The notes beneath the pieces are model-generated. The model had not been told where the DNA came from, did no database searches, and saw nothing but the letters and a program-made list of their open reading frames with translations. Positions 9,992 through 23,000 of a stretch of DNA of 64,000 nt are shown piece after piece; the stretch's first letter is position 1, and each line of letters begins with the position of its first letter. Origin of the DNA: Patiria miniata. Its lineage: Eukaryota > Echinodermata > Asteroidea > Valvatida > Asterinidae. Made by a program: the position numbers and the translations under genes. Where the stretch lies: positions 13,121,606 through 13,185,605 of the forward strand of contig NW_024037064.1 in NCBI RefSeq assembly GCF_015706575.1. Direction: 5' to 3'.

Positions 9992-12900
9992 CGGTTTATG
10001 TTGTATGAGGTGCAACAAGGCTCCTGATCTGCTGCTGCCGCAGCAAGATCCATGTTTGGTCTTGTTCACCGATCGATGAAGCATGTACACAAGGGAGCCG
10101 AGTCCACACAGGTCCTCTGATATAAATATAAGAAAAATGCTAATTAATACAATACAATAAGACATAACTTTTGAAGGTTTGCATGGTGAGTTGACAATAA
10201 CATAGTCTTTGTGGTAGCACCATGTAAAATCAATCTCTTTTGTGAATGATTGTTGGTTCTGAAATGAACCGGAAACTCAACAATTGGAGAGTATACTCGG
10301 TCTGTTGTCATTCTCCTCTAGTTTGCGTCAAGGTAAATCCGTTGACTTTATGGTTTTCACTGGGCTTTTGCCCCTTAAAGCACTAATTAAAGAATTTTTG
10401 ATTTTTTTAAGGGTCTGCGGTGGATTATTTAAGGGTCGGGGGGGGGGGGGGGGTGTGAGTTTGTTTCTGCATTCAATTAAGGGACGTTGCACAATAGAGG
10501 ACAATAGGATCCACAAAAGGTCCCCAATTTACGATCGTGTACAAAACATACGGCTGGTCCTCCTAAAAAATTAGACTACAAACAAAAGAGGGACAATAGG
10601 GGGCCCCCAATTGCAGGCAAATACACACTTAAGTGTGTGTTTTGGGGATACATTTCATTTGCCTCTGTTCTTTCTCGATCATCATAAATATCAATCATTA
10701 ACACAGAATGAATGCATCAACTCAATGTGCTTGTGATTTTGACAAATACACACATGTACCAAGGATATTAATTTACATTGTACATTTGGGATTGACAATG
10801 CACACATTTTCCTTTTTGGAATTAAGGCACATACATTGTACATGTAAATGTCTGCATCAACTTTATGGATTGGATTAGGTTATTTTGTAACTTACTGTTT
10901 CCATCCTCAAAAGAGGCGATAAGCTCACGCACTGCAAGGTACTCTTTGTTTGCGATTGCGATAATGGCATCTCGATAAGCTCTCCATTTGGTAATGAAGT
11001 TATCCTGTGCGTCCTTGTACATTATTCCAAACTCCATGTTGACCTGTTGGACGAATAAATTGTAAGGCATTTTTTTTACAAAATATTTCAATTTGAAGGA
11101 TTTAGGATATTCACTATTTTTCTAGAAAATCAAACAATTAGGAAATAAATTTACACAGAAAGGCATTGCTTGGGCCATTATCGGGGACCAGGTTCCTCAC
11201 CAGTCATAAACTACAAGTTATATACATGCCCCAGCACACCCATGTTTACATAACATACGTAGTGTGGCATTCCTTTGTTTTCGTGTAGTTAAGAAAAACC
11301 TGTGAAAAAATTAATATAACTCACACTGTGAAAACTCTTTCAACCCAAATTTTTTTCTAAAAATATGTTTTGTGTTTTGCTTAATTTTGCCATAGGTAAA
11401 CCTTACCCAAAATGCCTCTAAACCTGTTTTCCAGAGAGGGGGAAACACTGTGTGGACGTCGCTGCTGCCTGGTTTATGTGGACTGCTTTTGTTAGGAAGT
11501 CCACACATTGAATGTAATCCCTGTACACTTTTATTCTCTGATTATTTTTCAGTTTGAAAATTATTTTCATTTAAAAGTTGAGGGAGAAAATAGAGAAGAG
11601 AGGTGCTCATTATCTTACCAACTCTGGATAGTCTTGGAATCGGGGACTCATATTCAATATGTCTGTTGCTGTCCTTTGATCATGCCCTCCTTCGATGAAC
11701 TGCCTACGATACTCATGGGTTTCCTTTAAGTATTGAACGTGCTTCAATTTGTTCTCCTTATTTGGTGGGGTGTATCTCATCCAGTTAACCTGTAGAAGTA
11801 TCAGACCAAACCAACACTAACAACTTTGGCTCTCTCTATGAAATAGAAGTAAAGACAAAAATACTGCATGGTTTTTAATCAAGGTTCCTCCATTCATAAA
11901 AGTAGGAAAGCCTTTGCAATGTAAAAGGTTGCAGAATTGGTGTCTGTGAGGACTGAAACCTGGGTCTATCAAATAAAAAGCCCATAAATACAGTAACATT
12001 GTTTGATTTTTGTCCCTAATTTTTCACAAGGAAATAAGACGATTCCTGTATTGATTCTATTTTTTAACGTCTACAAAACGCGACAATCCTGAGATATTTA
12101 CTTTGTGAAAAGAACAAAGTGCAGAAGTGTGCAAACTACATGTAAAGACCTACCATCTCTTCGTCTTTGGGGCTCATCAAGGCCTCTGCAGATGTAAGCT
12201 GCTCTTCACTATGATCAGCTCCTGGCTGTACTGGCTGAATGGCTGTACTTGATGAGCGGCGGCGTCTCTGCATTTCTTCTGGCTTAAGTTTCGTCCGAAT
12301 GGTCTTCAACCGGTACTCTATGAATCCTGCCCCATTGTGGTAATAGTGTTCCTGTAGAAATGAAGGAAATAAGGGAGTTAGTTTTTCTATTTTGAGGGCA
12401 TAAGCTACGTGAATTCTGTGTACTTGTTTCCAAGAAATATAGCGACCCCATTCTATCTCAAATGAAAAACAATATGTGTAAGGAGTATAAACAGGAAATT
12501 ACATTTTATCATTCTGTCACTTCCTTATTGTGTGCACTTCTGTTCTTTGTAATACAGACCCACATATGTAGCATAATTTTCGGAATACAGGCAGCAGCTT
12601 AAACATTGATTTTCACGCTGAAACCGTTTTTGCGTTCGCAGATCTACCAAACAAAACCCTGGTTGGTGACACATGCATGGGTGAACCAATGGAATTTCCT
12701 CTGAGAAATATGTTATAATTGCCTCTCTTCCATGAGGAATTCTGTATGTTATGCAAACAAATTGTAAACATTGTGAATTATATTGGGCGAAGCATTCATT
12801 GATTAAAATGAAAAATCACTTTACTGTCAGTTGGACATCTGGTTTGGAAGTGTTTTAAGAAAGGCTTGTGGTTATCTAAAACAGGGGGAAAAAACACAGT

Positions 12901-13133
12901 CTGGCTGCAACCCCACATGCCTGGCATGCAGTGTAAAGTGATATTGCGAAGGGGAATGTCCCTGTCTTATAGTCTAGGAACTGGCCCTCAAGTTTCCACA
13001 TGGACTCTCAGTTCAGGGAGTGATGCGCTAGCGAATGCTCCAGAGGGCGCATGTTTATTTACCAATATCCCTTGCCAATAAAAAAGAAATTGACTTCTAT
13101 CAATTCATGGTTAAAAGCAGAGAGCACTATTAC

Positions 13134-13261
13134 CCCAATGTCTCCTTGAAATAGTGGTGCTTTGTCCTTTTGTAGCGACATACAGGCAGTATACAACACC
13201 TGTATGATTTCTGTGCTTCTGGTGCGGTGGTTACACCAACACGCTTGCACGGCACCGGCAT
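13134..13261 (-). other. Possible coding exon of unknown affiliation
   Basis: On the minus strand an ATG at 13261 opens 42 codons rich in Lys, Arg and Cys (MPVPCKRVGVTTAPEAQ...), ending at a plausible donor ATTGGG|GTAATA. It does not fit the phase or content of the flanking SAMD3-like exons, so it would be a separate start or an unrelated gene fragment. I do not recognise the family, and a stop-free stretch of this size can occur by chance. Confidence 0.22.
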
Positions 13262-14013
13262 GAAGTCAAACTGGATGATGATGCCTAGCAGCGATATCTA
13301 GTCAACTTTCTGAGATTCTGAGAACACTGAGTATTTTTTTTTAAGTTTTGGGTGCACTGTGGCATATTCCCTACACGACCTATATTCCAAAATTATTGAT
13401 AAGATATATACAACAGGTTCATTTTTAACTGTCATTTTTCATAAATCACCTCAAAGTGGAAAATTATGCTCATATTTGTCATTTTGACGAACTTTTATTT
13501 TTTTTAAGCTATACTTTCTAAAAAAATTAATATTCATTGAAAAAATAAAATATTAAAGCATCTCTTTGAAAGATGTCGATTATTGTTGTAAATTATAGCA
13601 TGTTTTTGCAGTTATCTGATAAAGTCACCTCAAGCTTGAAGAAAAACAATGAATTTGTTGCATCGAAATGCAATTTCGAGTCCTTGCAACCAGAAAATAC
13701 AAAAAGATGCATAATGTCGTGGATTAGAGACTGTTGATTCTTCAGTGTTAGGTTTTTTATTCAAAATGAAGCATACAATTCGGAAAAGTTTTGACAAAAA
13801 ATAATTTCCTTGTAACGGTTGCATAAATTTAGAATATTAAATTCGATTACACAGAACACCAATCAAAAGTGTATAAAAACGTTGTCAATTTGCAAGGAAA
13901 CTGTGCTTTATTTCATTCAAGCCGAAACTACAATACTCACAATCTGTACTACATGATTACACAAGTATTTGCATAAAAAAAGTAAATGTAGATTTCTCAC
14001 ATCAGAATCTTTT

Positions 14014-14592
14014 TATTGAGGGATAGAAAATGTTATCCTCAACTTTCTCGACATCCGCATTACTGAGGGATAGAAAATTTTATCCCTCAATTTTCTCGAC
14101 AACTGTATTACTAAGGGATAGAAAATTTTATCCCTCAATTTTCTCAACAACCGTATTACTGAGGGAAACAAATCTTATCCCTCAACTTTCTCGACAACCG
14201 TGTATTACTGAGGGATAGAAAATTTTATCCCCCAACTTTCTCGACAACTGTATTACCGAGGGATAGAAAATTTCATCCCTCAACTTTCTCGACAACCGTA
14301 TTACTGAGGGATAGAAAATGTTACCCTCAACTTTCTCGACAACTGTATAACTAAGGGATAGAAAATTTTATCCCTCAACTTCTCGACAACTGCATTACCG
14401 AGGGATAGACAATTTTATCCCTCAACTTTATCAACAACCGTATTACTGAGGGATAGAAAATTTTATCCCTCAACTTTCTCGATAATTACTGAGGTATAGA
14501 ACATTTTATCCCTCAAATTTCTCAACAACTGAGAGATAGAAAATGTAACCCTCAACTTTCTCAACAACCGTATTGATGAGGGATAGAAACCT
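14014..14592. repeat. 48-bp minisatellite, ~12 copies, with internal hairpin
   Basis: Tandem copies of a 48-bp unit CTGAGGGATAGAAAATTT... followed by TATCCCTCAACTTTCTCGAC and AACCGTATTA. GAGGGATA and TATCCCTC within each unit form a hairpin stem around AT-rich sequence. Some units are shortened, and the array decays at its right end. The stop-free plus-strand frame through it is a by-product of the period. Confidence 0.9.
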
Positions 14593-14625
14593 TGCTATAC
14601 TGATATATAGATATTACATAATACA

Positions 14626-16250
14626 CTGCCACCACCATCACAGAAATATGTTAAACTGCCACCACCATCCGCCATTAGGGCTATTTACAATAAAGTTGAA
14701 ATCACAGAATATATATTACACTGCCACCACCATCCACCATTAGGGCTATTCACAATAAAGTTGAAATCACGGAAATATATTACACTGCCACCACCATCAT
14801 CCGCCATTAGGGCTATTTACAATAAAGTTGAAATCACGGAAATATGTTACACTGCCACCACCATCCACCATTAGGGCTATTTACAATAAAGTTGGGATCA
14901 CTGAAATATATTACACTGCCACCACCATCCGCCATGAGGGCTATTTACAATAAAGTTGGGATCACTGAAATATATTACACTGCCACCACCATCCGCCATG
15001 AGGGCTATTTACAATAAAGTTGTTATCACGGAAATATGTTACACTGCCACCACCATCCGCCATGAGGGCTATTCACAGTAAAGTTGAAATCACGGAAATA
15101 TATTACACTGCCACCACCATCCGCCATGAGGGCTATTTACAATAAAGTTGTTATCACGGAAATATGTTACACTGCCACCACCATCCGCCATTAGGGCTAT
15201 TCACAATAAAGTTGGGATCACTGAAATATATTACACTGCCACCACCATCCGCCATGAGGGCTATTTACAATAAAGTTGGAATCACAGAAATATATTACAC
15301 TGCCACCACCATCCGCCATTAGGGCTATTTACAATAAAGTTGAAATCACGGAAATATGTTACACTGCCACCACCATCCGCCATGAGGGCTATTTACAATA
15401 AAGTTGAAATCACGGAAATATATTACACTGCCACCACCATCCGCCATGAGGGCTATTTACAATGAAGTTGAAATCACGGAAATATATTACACTGCCACCA
15501 CCATCCGCCATTAGGGCTATTTACAATAAAGTTGGAATCACAGAAATATATTACACTGCCACCACCATCCGCCATTAGGGCTATTTACAATAAAGTTGAA
15601 ATCACGGAAATATATTACACTGCCACCACCATCCGCCATTAGGGCTATTTACAATAAAGTTGAAATCACGGAAATATATTACACTGCCACCACCATCGGC
15701 CATTAGGGCTATTTACAATAAAGTTGAAATCACTGAAATATATTACACTGCCACCACCATCCGCCATGAGGGCTATTTACAATAAAGTTGAAATCACGGA
15801 AATATATTACACTGCCACCACCATCCGCCATTAGGGCTATTTACAATAAAGTTGGAATCACGGAAATATATTACACTGCCACCACCATCCGCCATTAGGG
15901 CTATTTACAAAAAATAAAGTTGAAATCACGGAAATATATTACACTGCCACCACCATCCGCCATTAGGGCTATTTACAATAAAGTTGAAATCACGGAAATA
16001 TATTACACTGCCACCACCATCCGCCATTAGGGCTATTCACAATAAAGTTGGGATCACTGAAATATATTACACTGCCACCACCATCCGCCATTAGGGCTAT
16101 TTACAAAAAATAAAGTTGAAATCACGGAAATATATTACACTGCCACCACCATCCGCCATTAGGGCTATTTACAATAAAGTTGAAATCACGGAAATATATT
16201 ACACTGCCACCACCATCCGCCATTAGGGCTATTTACAATAAAGTTGGAGT
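14626..16250. repeat. 64-bp satellite, ~25 copies
   Basis: A regular array with a 64-bp period, for example TGCCACC starting at 15301, 15365 and 15429. The unit contains CACTGCCACCACCATCC, GCCATTAGGGCTATT and ACAATAAAGTTG. Variants alternate (CCATTAGGG or CCATGAGGG, GTTGAAATC, GTTGGGATC or GTTGTTATC), and two units carry a 6-bp insertion in the AATAAA stretch. Each unit carries an AATAAA word on the plus strand. The array ends about 55 bp from the stop codon of the minus-strand transposase-like gene. Confidence 0.95.
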
Positions 16251-16306
16251 CAAGGATCATGTAAGTAATACAAGAGGTGAGATACTGGACATTTCATGGA
16301 AGAGAG

Positions 16307-19300
16307 TCATGCTTCTTGCGCCAAGAGCGAGTCGATCTCTTCGTACCTCCCTTTGATGCTTTGTTGTGTTGCTTTCGGCAGAGCTCCTGTTTTTTCTGTG
16401 AGCTTGAAGTCCCATAGAAGGGCCGTCTTTTCATCGAGCCATTCTGTTGCTGGTTTCCGATGCTTTCCAGCACCGGTGTAGCTCGCTTTTTGTGGCCCGC
16501 TCCACTGACCTGTGTGCCAGTGAATTTGCATCCACTTGTCTTCGATGGAGACTATGCGACCAATCTGCGGTCTTCTTGTTATCTCTTTGACGAACACGGC
16601 CACCATCATGCCCTCCTTCATGGATGAGTAGTCATCGACATGAGTGATTTGCTGTTTTTTTGTGCCAACCACAAGCTAAATGTGACGAAAAGGAAACAGT
16701 AAAAAATGTGCATTTGTTTGTGAAACTCGCCTGTGGTATTACTTTATTTGAGCAAGCCGTCTGTGAATAACTTGCACACAGACCTGTAATTATTAGAGAC
16801 TAATATTTGTCCACAGTAAACTAGAATAGTCCCTTGTCTGCACAAGTTATGTACATTGTTGGTTCTGATGTAGGTTCAGTCTACTCAGTAAGAAATGATT
16901 ATTCTTGGTCAACAAAAAAATGAAATTTGTCAAAACAAAAGTCGAAGAATACCTTGTTGGGTAGCTCTTTTCTCGTAAAGTGGCAAAATGCATTGCTAGT
17001 TTAGAAAATGCAAGATTAAAATCCCCCAGAAAATTGTGATTTGTATTAAAGATTAGCATGGACAGCACATCATTCACGTTTTGTATTCGACGTTTAAAAT
17101 TTATTATAGCACTTATTTTACTGATTACCTGTGGGCAATCTTGGGTCAAACACTCTTCCATCTGTTGAAGATAGGACATGACCGTCGGGGTGTCTCTCCT
17201 TGGCTGAGTCTGCGGCAACTCCAGGGGCCAAGGATGGTTGTCATCCTCCACTGCCTACATATCAATATATTTATCGACACATTACCTAAATTATGTTGGC
17301 AGTTGATTTCATAATTAAGTCGTTTTTATTTGTAGATTCAGTTCAAGGATAGCCAGAAACAAAATGTAAGCAGGGGCCGTCACGGAATGAACAGAAATTA
17401 TAAAAACTGTCAACATGCATGTATGAGATGTTTATCTATACCGTCTTCAAGACAATGAAGGTTAAAAATACAAAGGTTCAGATAAAAAAAAAGTCGACAT
17501 TGATGAAAGAAATGGAAATGAAATAAAATAAAAATGTGCTAATACTTACCTCCGTATATTCGTGCAAGTCTTCGAGGAAATCAGTCCACCATGCCTGTGC
17601 TGTGTCTGGAAGTCTCCTTCCGAACACTGGCAGGATGCTGTCAAGGCCGGGGTCAATCTTTTCCAAGCTTGAATCAACCCTTGCAGGGACAGAACCCGCT
17701 GGTGGATTATTCTATGAAAATAAATGAAACGAACAGTGTCTTATGAGATATTATTTTATATACCACATTATGTTGAATTTCTCTAGTTTAACGAACTATT
17801 TTAATATGCTTTTGGAAAGTGAGTTGGAAATACGTTAATGAAGGAAAGTTAATGGCAGACATGGTCAATGAAATGTCCGAAATAGAAAACATTGTTGTGT
17901 GTCAAAGTTACCTTCAATATGATTAGGCCATCCGACGGGGAGGATGTGGAAGGCACGTCTGGGTCATTGACCTCTACATCATTAGGCCGCCAGGGATCAC
18001 AGCACCACATTCTGTAGCTCATTTGCGTCTTGCCGTTTACTTTACGGAAGCAGAAGTGATGAGGCTTGCTGTGATTGCCAATTTCTTCAAGGTGTGGAGA
18101 AATCCATCCTTTGACATTGAAAATCTCTGGCCCTCGGATGTGCCTTACGTCAACCCTTGGTGTGTAGGACTCTCGAATTAGGTGGTGGAGATCTGTCAGC
18201 ATTTACAAATTTACAAAAATGTGTGAGGATGTTTACACAAAATGAAAGATTTTGAACCAAGCACTTTTCGTACTTGTCAATTTGTTTGCAAATTATCACA
18301 CTATATTATCGCTTGGTGAATCCATAATACTGTGAATCTTTTTCTCTTGTGTTAAAAAAGGACTAATATTTCAATACCGCTTCTTATTTTCACTATTTTG
18401 TGCAAACTGGTGAGTTCCAACGACTTATTTGCAATCAGAAGAGTGAATGAAGACAAACCAATTATATATTTTCTTACCATCTAAGGTGTACGCATTATGG
18501 AACCGCAACTTTTCCGCAATTCGGCTGAAGAACTGGTCCACGTCCTCGTGGGTGTGGCCGACCGGAAGAAAGTTGAAATCAACCTATAACATTGGCGTGC
18601 AAAGAACAGAGTACCGCAAAAGTAAAAGTAATTGCTTAATTTTATAAAGAAAATGAAAGGTGGGTATTCAAGGATGATTCTGCCGAATCAGAAAAAGAAG
18701 TGGCTGGACGACACAGCAATTAACTAATTCATGTGAAACTCACCTGCTCGTACAAATCCATCTCCACCATGAGGAAACCAAGTCCCAGCAGGTAGCGGTT
18801 CTTGTTTTCTCTAAAACAGTTGTCCATCTGAAAAATACACCCGATAGGTTTTTGTAGCTTATTTCTTAATCACAGTAAATATAGTACTTAAATTTAACCA
18901 GGCATCATTACTTTTTCAATATGCACAATAATCTTACCAGTTATATGTGTCCTCAGTCGCGGTACAGACTTGGTAGACTTGTCCTCTATCAACAGACTAG
19001 GGAGATTGGTCTTCGACTGATCCATACCATCAATGATGATGGCATTTTCTGTTGAGAGATCATCCCTAGCTCTCTCCCTGCACTGATGATAGTGTTTTCT
19101 AGACAGTCTGGGGTTAAAGAATATAAGCATTACTTTAGACTTTTATCTACTCCATTTTCATTAACGTTGGGATATCTTTCTTTTTTATATAAAAGTTGGG
19201 TTTAGTTAACGAAATATTCATTAAATAAAACATCCAATATTTTATGACAGAAACAACATAGATTAACAATAGCTGAGCTTTAAAAGGGAATGAAATGGGG

Positions 19301-20050
19301 GGGGGGGGTACTCTAAAGGCTTCCTACGCGCATTCAATATTATGCTAATTTTTTATTCATTAGCTCCCTGTACTGCATGTTGTTTAGTTTCAATTTATAA
19401 AATTACGCGTATGTATGTTCTCAGCTCACGTCACGCGTTGTCGATGTTTGTCATCTCTGAAAATCATTCTTTTTTGGTCCTCCTTTGGGTCAGTGGATAT
19501 CATTATGTTACCAACAAGAGTTCAACTAAGATCTGATTCTTAGATTACGCCCATGATTGCGGTATCTGATAACTGGATGTTGATGATATTGGCCGATTTT
19601 GCCAGAGGATTTCTACAATTCTTCTACCACCGAGCTGGCTGGTGATCTGAGCAGCAGTCCGATGTATACATGTACATACATGTATGTACATGTACGCGGC
19701 GAAGGTGGGATACCGGGAGCACAGCATAGCCGGCCGGCGTCAGCACTAGCGATGAGCATGGCTTCTGATTCTGCTGACTGTCATCATCCCATCTCGATCT
19801 AAGTGTTAACAGAACAGTGCACACAAAACTTCCTATTTTATGCCTCTTGAACTATAACGGAGTTTCACCGGACAACCGAAAAAAATCTGCGCCTGAACAA
19901 CATTGTGGGGTCACAATTATTGCACCGACCAGTGAAGTGAACCAGTTCGCTACAAAAAGGCCTAGGCCTACCCATGACTCCTCATCCCCCGCCTGGCCGG
20001 TTGATTCCCATCATCATCATCCGCCCCTAATCATCCCCATCCATGTCGTT

Positions 20051-20081
<31 letters not shown>

Positions 20082-23000
20082 ACAACAACTGAACAACTGG
20101 ACGATTCACCCACCATCTGTAGGTCCTAACTCGCCATGAAAAATGACAAATGCCGAACAGAATCGACGTTGCCATGGGGTGTTTACCAGTGTCCTTCAAA
20201 GTTCAATCAATTCATCTTAACTGACTTAAGAACATCCTTCACTGAATTTTATGGAGAGGCTACATCCGTCCAGACTTCCACATGTTCAGTGTATCTTACC
20301 CTTACCGATACCACTAGCATCCGATGGTGAGCAATGAGTATGCCACTACGGGTCGGGTCTTGCGATTTAACGTCGACATGATCGACAGCTGGCCAACTGT
20401 GAGAAACTCGGTAAAACTAAAACTTGCTCGATCAGTTGATACATAAATGATAGGCAATGATGAAGCTGCAAGATGTTTAAAAGGAAATACAAGATGGATG
20501 CCAAATGTATTAGTGTCGATATGTAAGTTATATAAATAGTATACATACTCAACATGCTTGATGTGGATGTCATGAATTCTTTTGATAGACTCCCTTTCCT
20601 CGTTACTTGATGCTCTCTGCCGCTCCTCCTTGAGCTTTGTGCATATGGTGCACTTTGTAAAAGTGCTTACCTGATTAGTAAATGAAGCATAACATTAACA
20701 ATTAATCTTATGATCATGCGGAATATGGAAGGAAAAGTGTCCCTAAATGAAATATATGCTTAATTCGTTCAGATAAAATGCTGAATTTTCACAATTCTGT
20801 TTGTATATCTTTAGTCTGAAAACAATACATATTGATTTATTGATCTACGATTTTTTAATATAAAATATTAAAGAAAATGTAGGGCCTACAGTACATGTTC
20901 ACCTTTCCAAGAATGAAATCTGGGAGTTGCGTGTGAAGAATCTTTGTGAAGTGGCCATATGTAATCACATCTGTGATTCCTCTAGTAGAGAAGTCATTCT
21001 TCATTCGTTCATATAGAATGGTGTAGTTGTATGCTGGAGGCACATAGATTTTGTTGTTGTGAGGCATAAAGTCCCCCACTCTCTCCAGAAAGAACTTCAT
21101 CCATGCTAGTGCCTCTGTTGTTTTATTCCTAAAACATAGATATGATATTGACAGGAATGATCAATTTACTGTGGCCAACAATTTAGCAGAAAACACCAAA
21201 ATTGCATCATAATGTTCTGAGTTGTTCCCTAAAGAAACTGTTTTGTAAATCTTTGGGCCTCACAGATTAAGATGAAAAATTAGAGTTATTCTATGGTACG
21301 ATTTTTGTATTTACTGCAATCTAGTTAGGCTAGTTGCGATGAAATTTCTCAAAAAGTGTCTTGTGACAAAACATTAGCAATAACAGAAATTTGAGTTTTG
21401 TACACTTGCCTCATGCAGAACTTTCCTTGGTTTCCGTGGAGGGTATAAGTGTGCCCTTCTATGAATGCTTCCTGTGCAGACTCATATTTATGTTTGGACA
21501 CTCCCTGCAGCTGGCAGAAAGCAATGGGGCAGGCCGTTCTCCCCTTTAGAACAAAATTTGTTCTGACTTCTGACGAATCCGGATGAAGTCTTTTTTTGGT
21601 AGCCTGATCATTGAAACATGACAACAAGTACTGCCTTTGTGTGGTGGGGGGGTCAGAGGTCACAGCTCCCAAATGGGCATGGGGATTGTATGCACAAAGG
21701 AAACTGGCTCACGACACTCTTGGGTTCGGCTTGACTGATAATTTATTCTGTGGAGTGGCGGTCGAAGAGCACCGACCGATGACGGAGGCGGGAGATTAGC
21801 ATGAAAACAGCACATGAGAAAGAAAGGAATAAAATAAAGGGATCATAAGTACATTGTAAGATGATCTAATGCTGGCACCGGAAAACAATACATTTAATTA
21901 AAGGGGGCAATGAACAGGTTATGACGAAAACCCAGCAATGAATCGGAAAATAGTTGGAACTAAAAGAAACAGTTATTTCTTCAAAGTCACCCATGTAAAC
22001 CTACATAATTTCTCTAATACAAGGGGAGTTCAATAAAGTGCATGTCGAGCCAGAAAATACATGTGTTACTAGTGTCATATTCATAGCAGACCAGAAAGGG
22101 GCAGATAAAAATACATTATTGACAAAACAAAACCCATGTTTTTGTACTCATAATTAGCACAAAGGACAATTTGGTCACACAATGCAAATTCAGAAAGTAC
22201 AAAATTCTCTAAGGCAAAAATAAGGAAGGCACAAATATAGTTGAGTCCCATATTCATTACAAATAAGGGTGTCTCAGTGCTACACTTTATCTCTTCAGGC
22301 ATAATTACATGCATAAAGTACATTCAACTCATGGTTAGCGACTTCACTTAATAATGAGGGCGCTATTTAGTAAACACGACCGAGCAATGAATTACAAAAT
22401 ATCTCGGAAGAGGGCGCTCTTTTACTGAGCAAAACCGAGCGATGAATTATCATAAAAACCTCGGAATTTGCTTTAAAAGACTCTAATGTTCCGGTCTGAC
22501 ATATCACCACAATTATCAAAGAATAAATGCAAGACTATCATGTCAATTTTAGATTCCTGACAAAAATAATAACTAGGAAAAGTTACGGCACTTTTTATCA
22601 CTGAGAGGTCTCCATAGCAAGACAACTGGGTCGCCATCTTGGCCAAAGTTCGTAAAATGAAAACTCCCCAATGTCAGGGAAAATGAAACAGTTCGCCCCA
22701 TCTACAATATCATAAATATTCCCTGGTCTTTCCGGTTTAAGGACATATGACATATTTAATTCAAAAGAAAAGAAAACTGCAAAAAATGTTACCTGTGGAG
22801 TGGCGGTCGAAGAGCACCGACCGATGACGGAGGCGGGAGATTAGCATGACCCGCCTCCGCCCTGCGGTGGCGCCCTTCAGACTCACCGTAAAAGTTCAGA
22901 CTATACCTCGAGAGATGCCACCAACGGCTGAGCAACGGTCTACATTGAGGTGAAGTTTCTTTATACACAGAAAAAATGGAGAACTAATACAAGATTGATT

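Larger units (their letters stand above)
3946..12351 (-). pseudogene. SAMD3-like gene, 3' exons, interrupted by a retrotransposon
   Basis: Exons read on the minus strand at 12154-12351, 11619-11789, 10896-11043, 9992-10116, and a last exon that starts at 9139, stops at the retrotransposon boundary (8960) and resumes at 4101 to a TAA at 3946-3948. Each has an AG acceptor and GT donor, and phases agree from exon to exon. Encoded words include NWMRYTPPNKENKLKHV, SPRFQDYPELV, QPFLLALGQ, PTQFFIVLD and FDRVFKI, which I recognise as the C-terminal region of SAMD3-like proteins (function poorly known). The last exon enters in one frame (LGTDVAGAVEGKEEE) but the family-like sequence continues in another (GVYRQPFLL), a frameshift near 9100. 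With the inserted element this copy is probably dead. Confidence 0.7.

Noticed and set aside
14014-16250. Arrays considered as CRISPR
   Set aside because: Units are contiguous satellites with no unique spacers, in an intron-containing animal genome.
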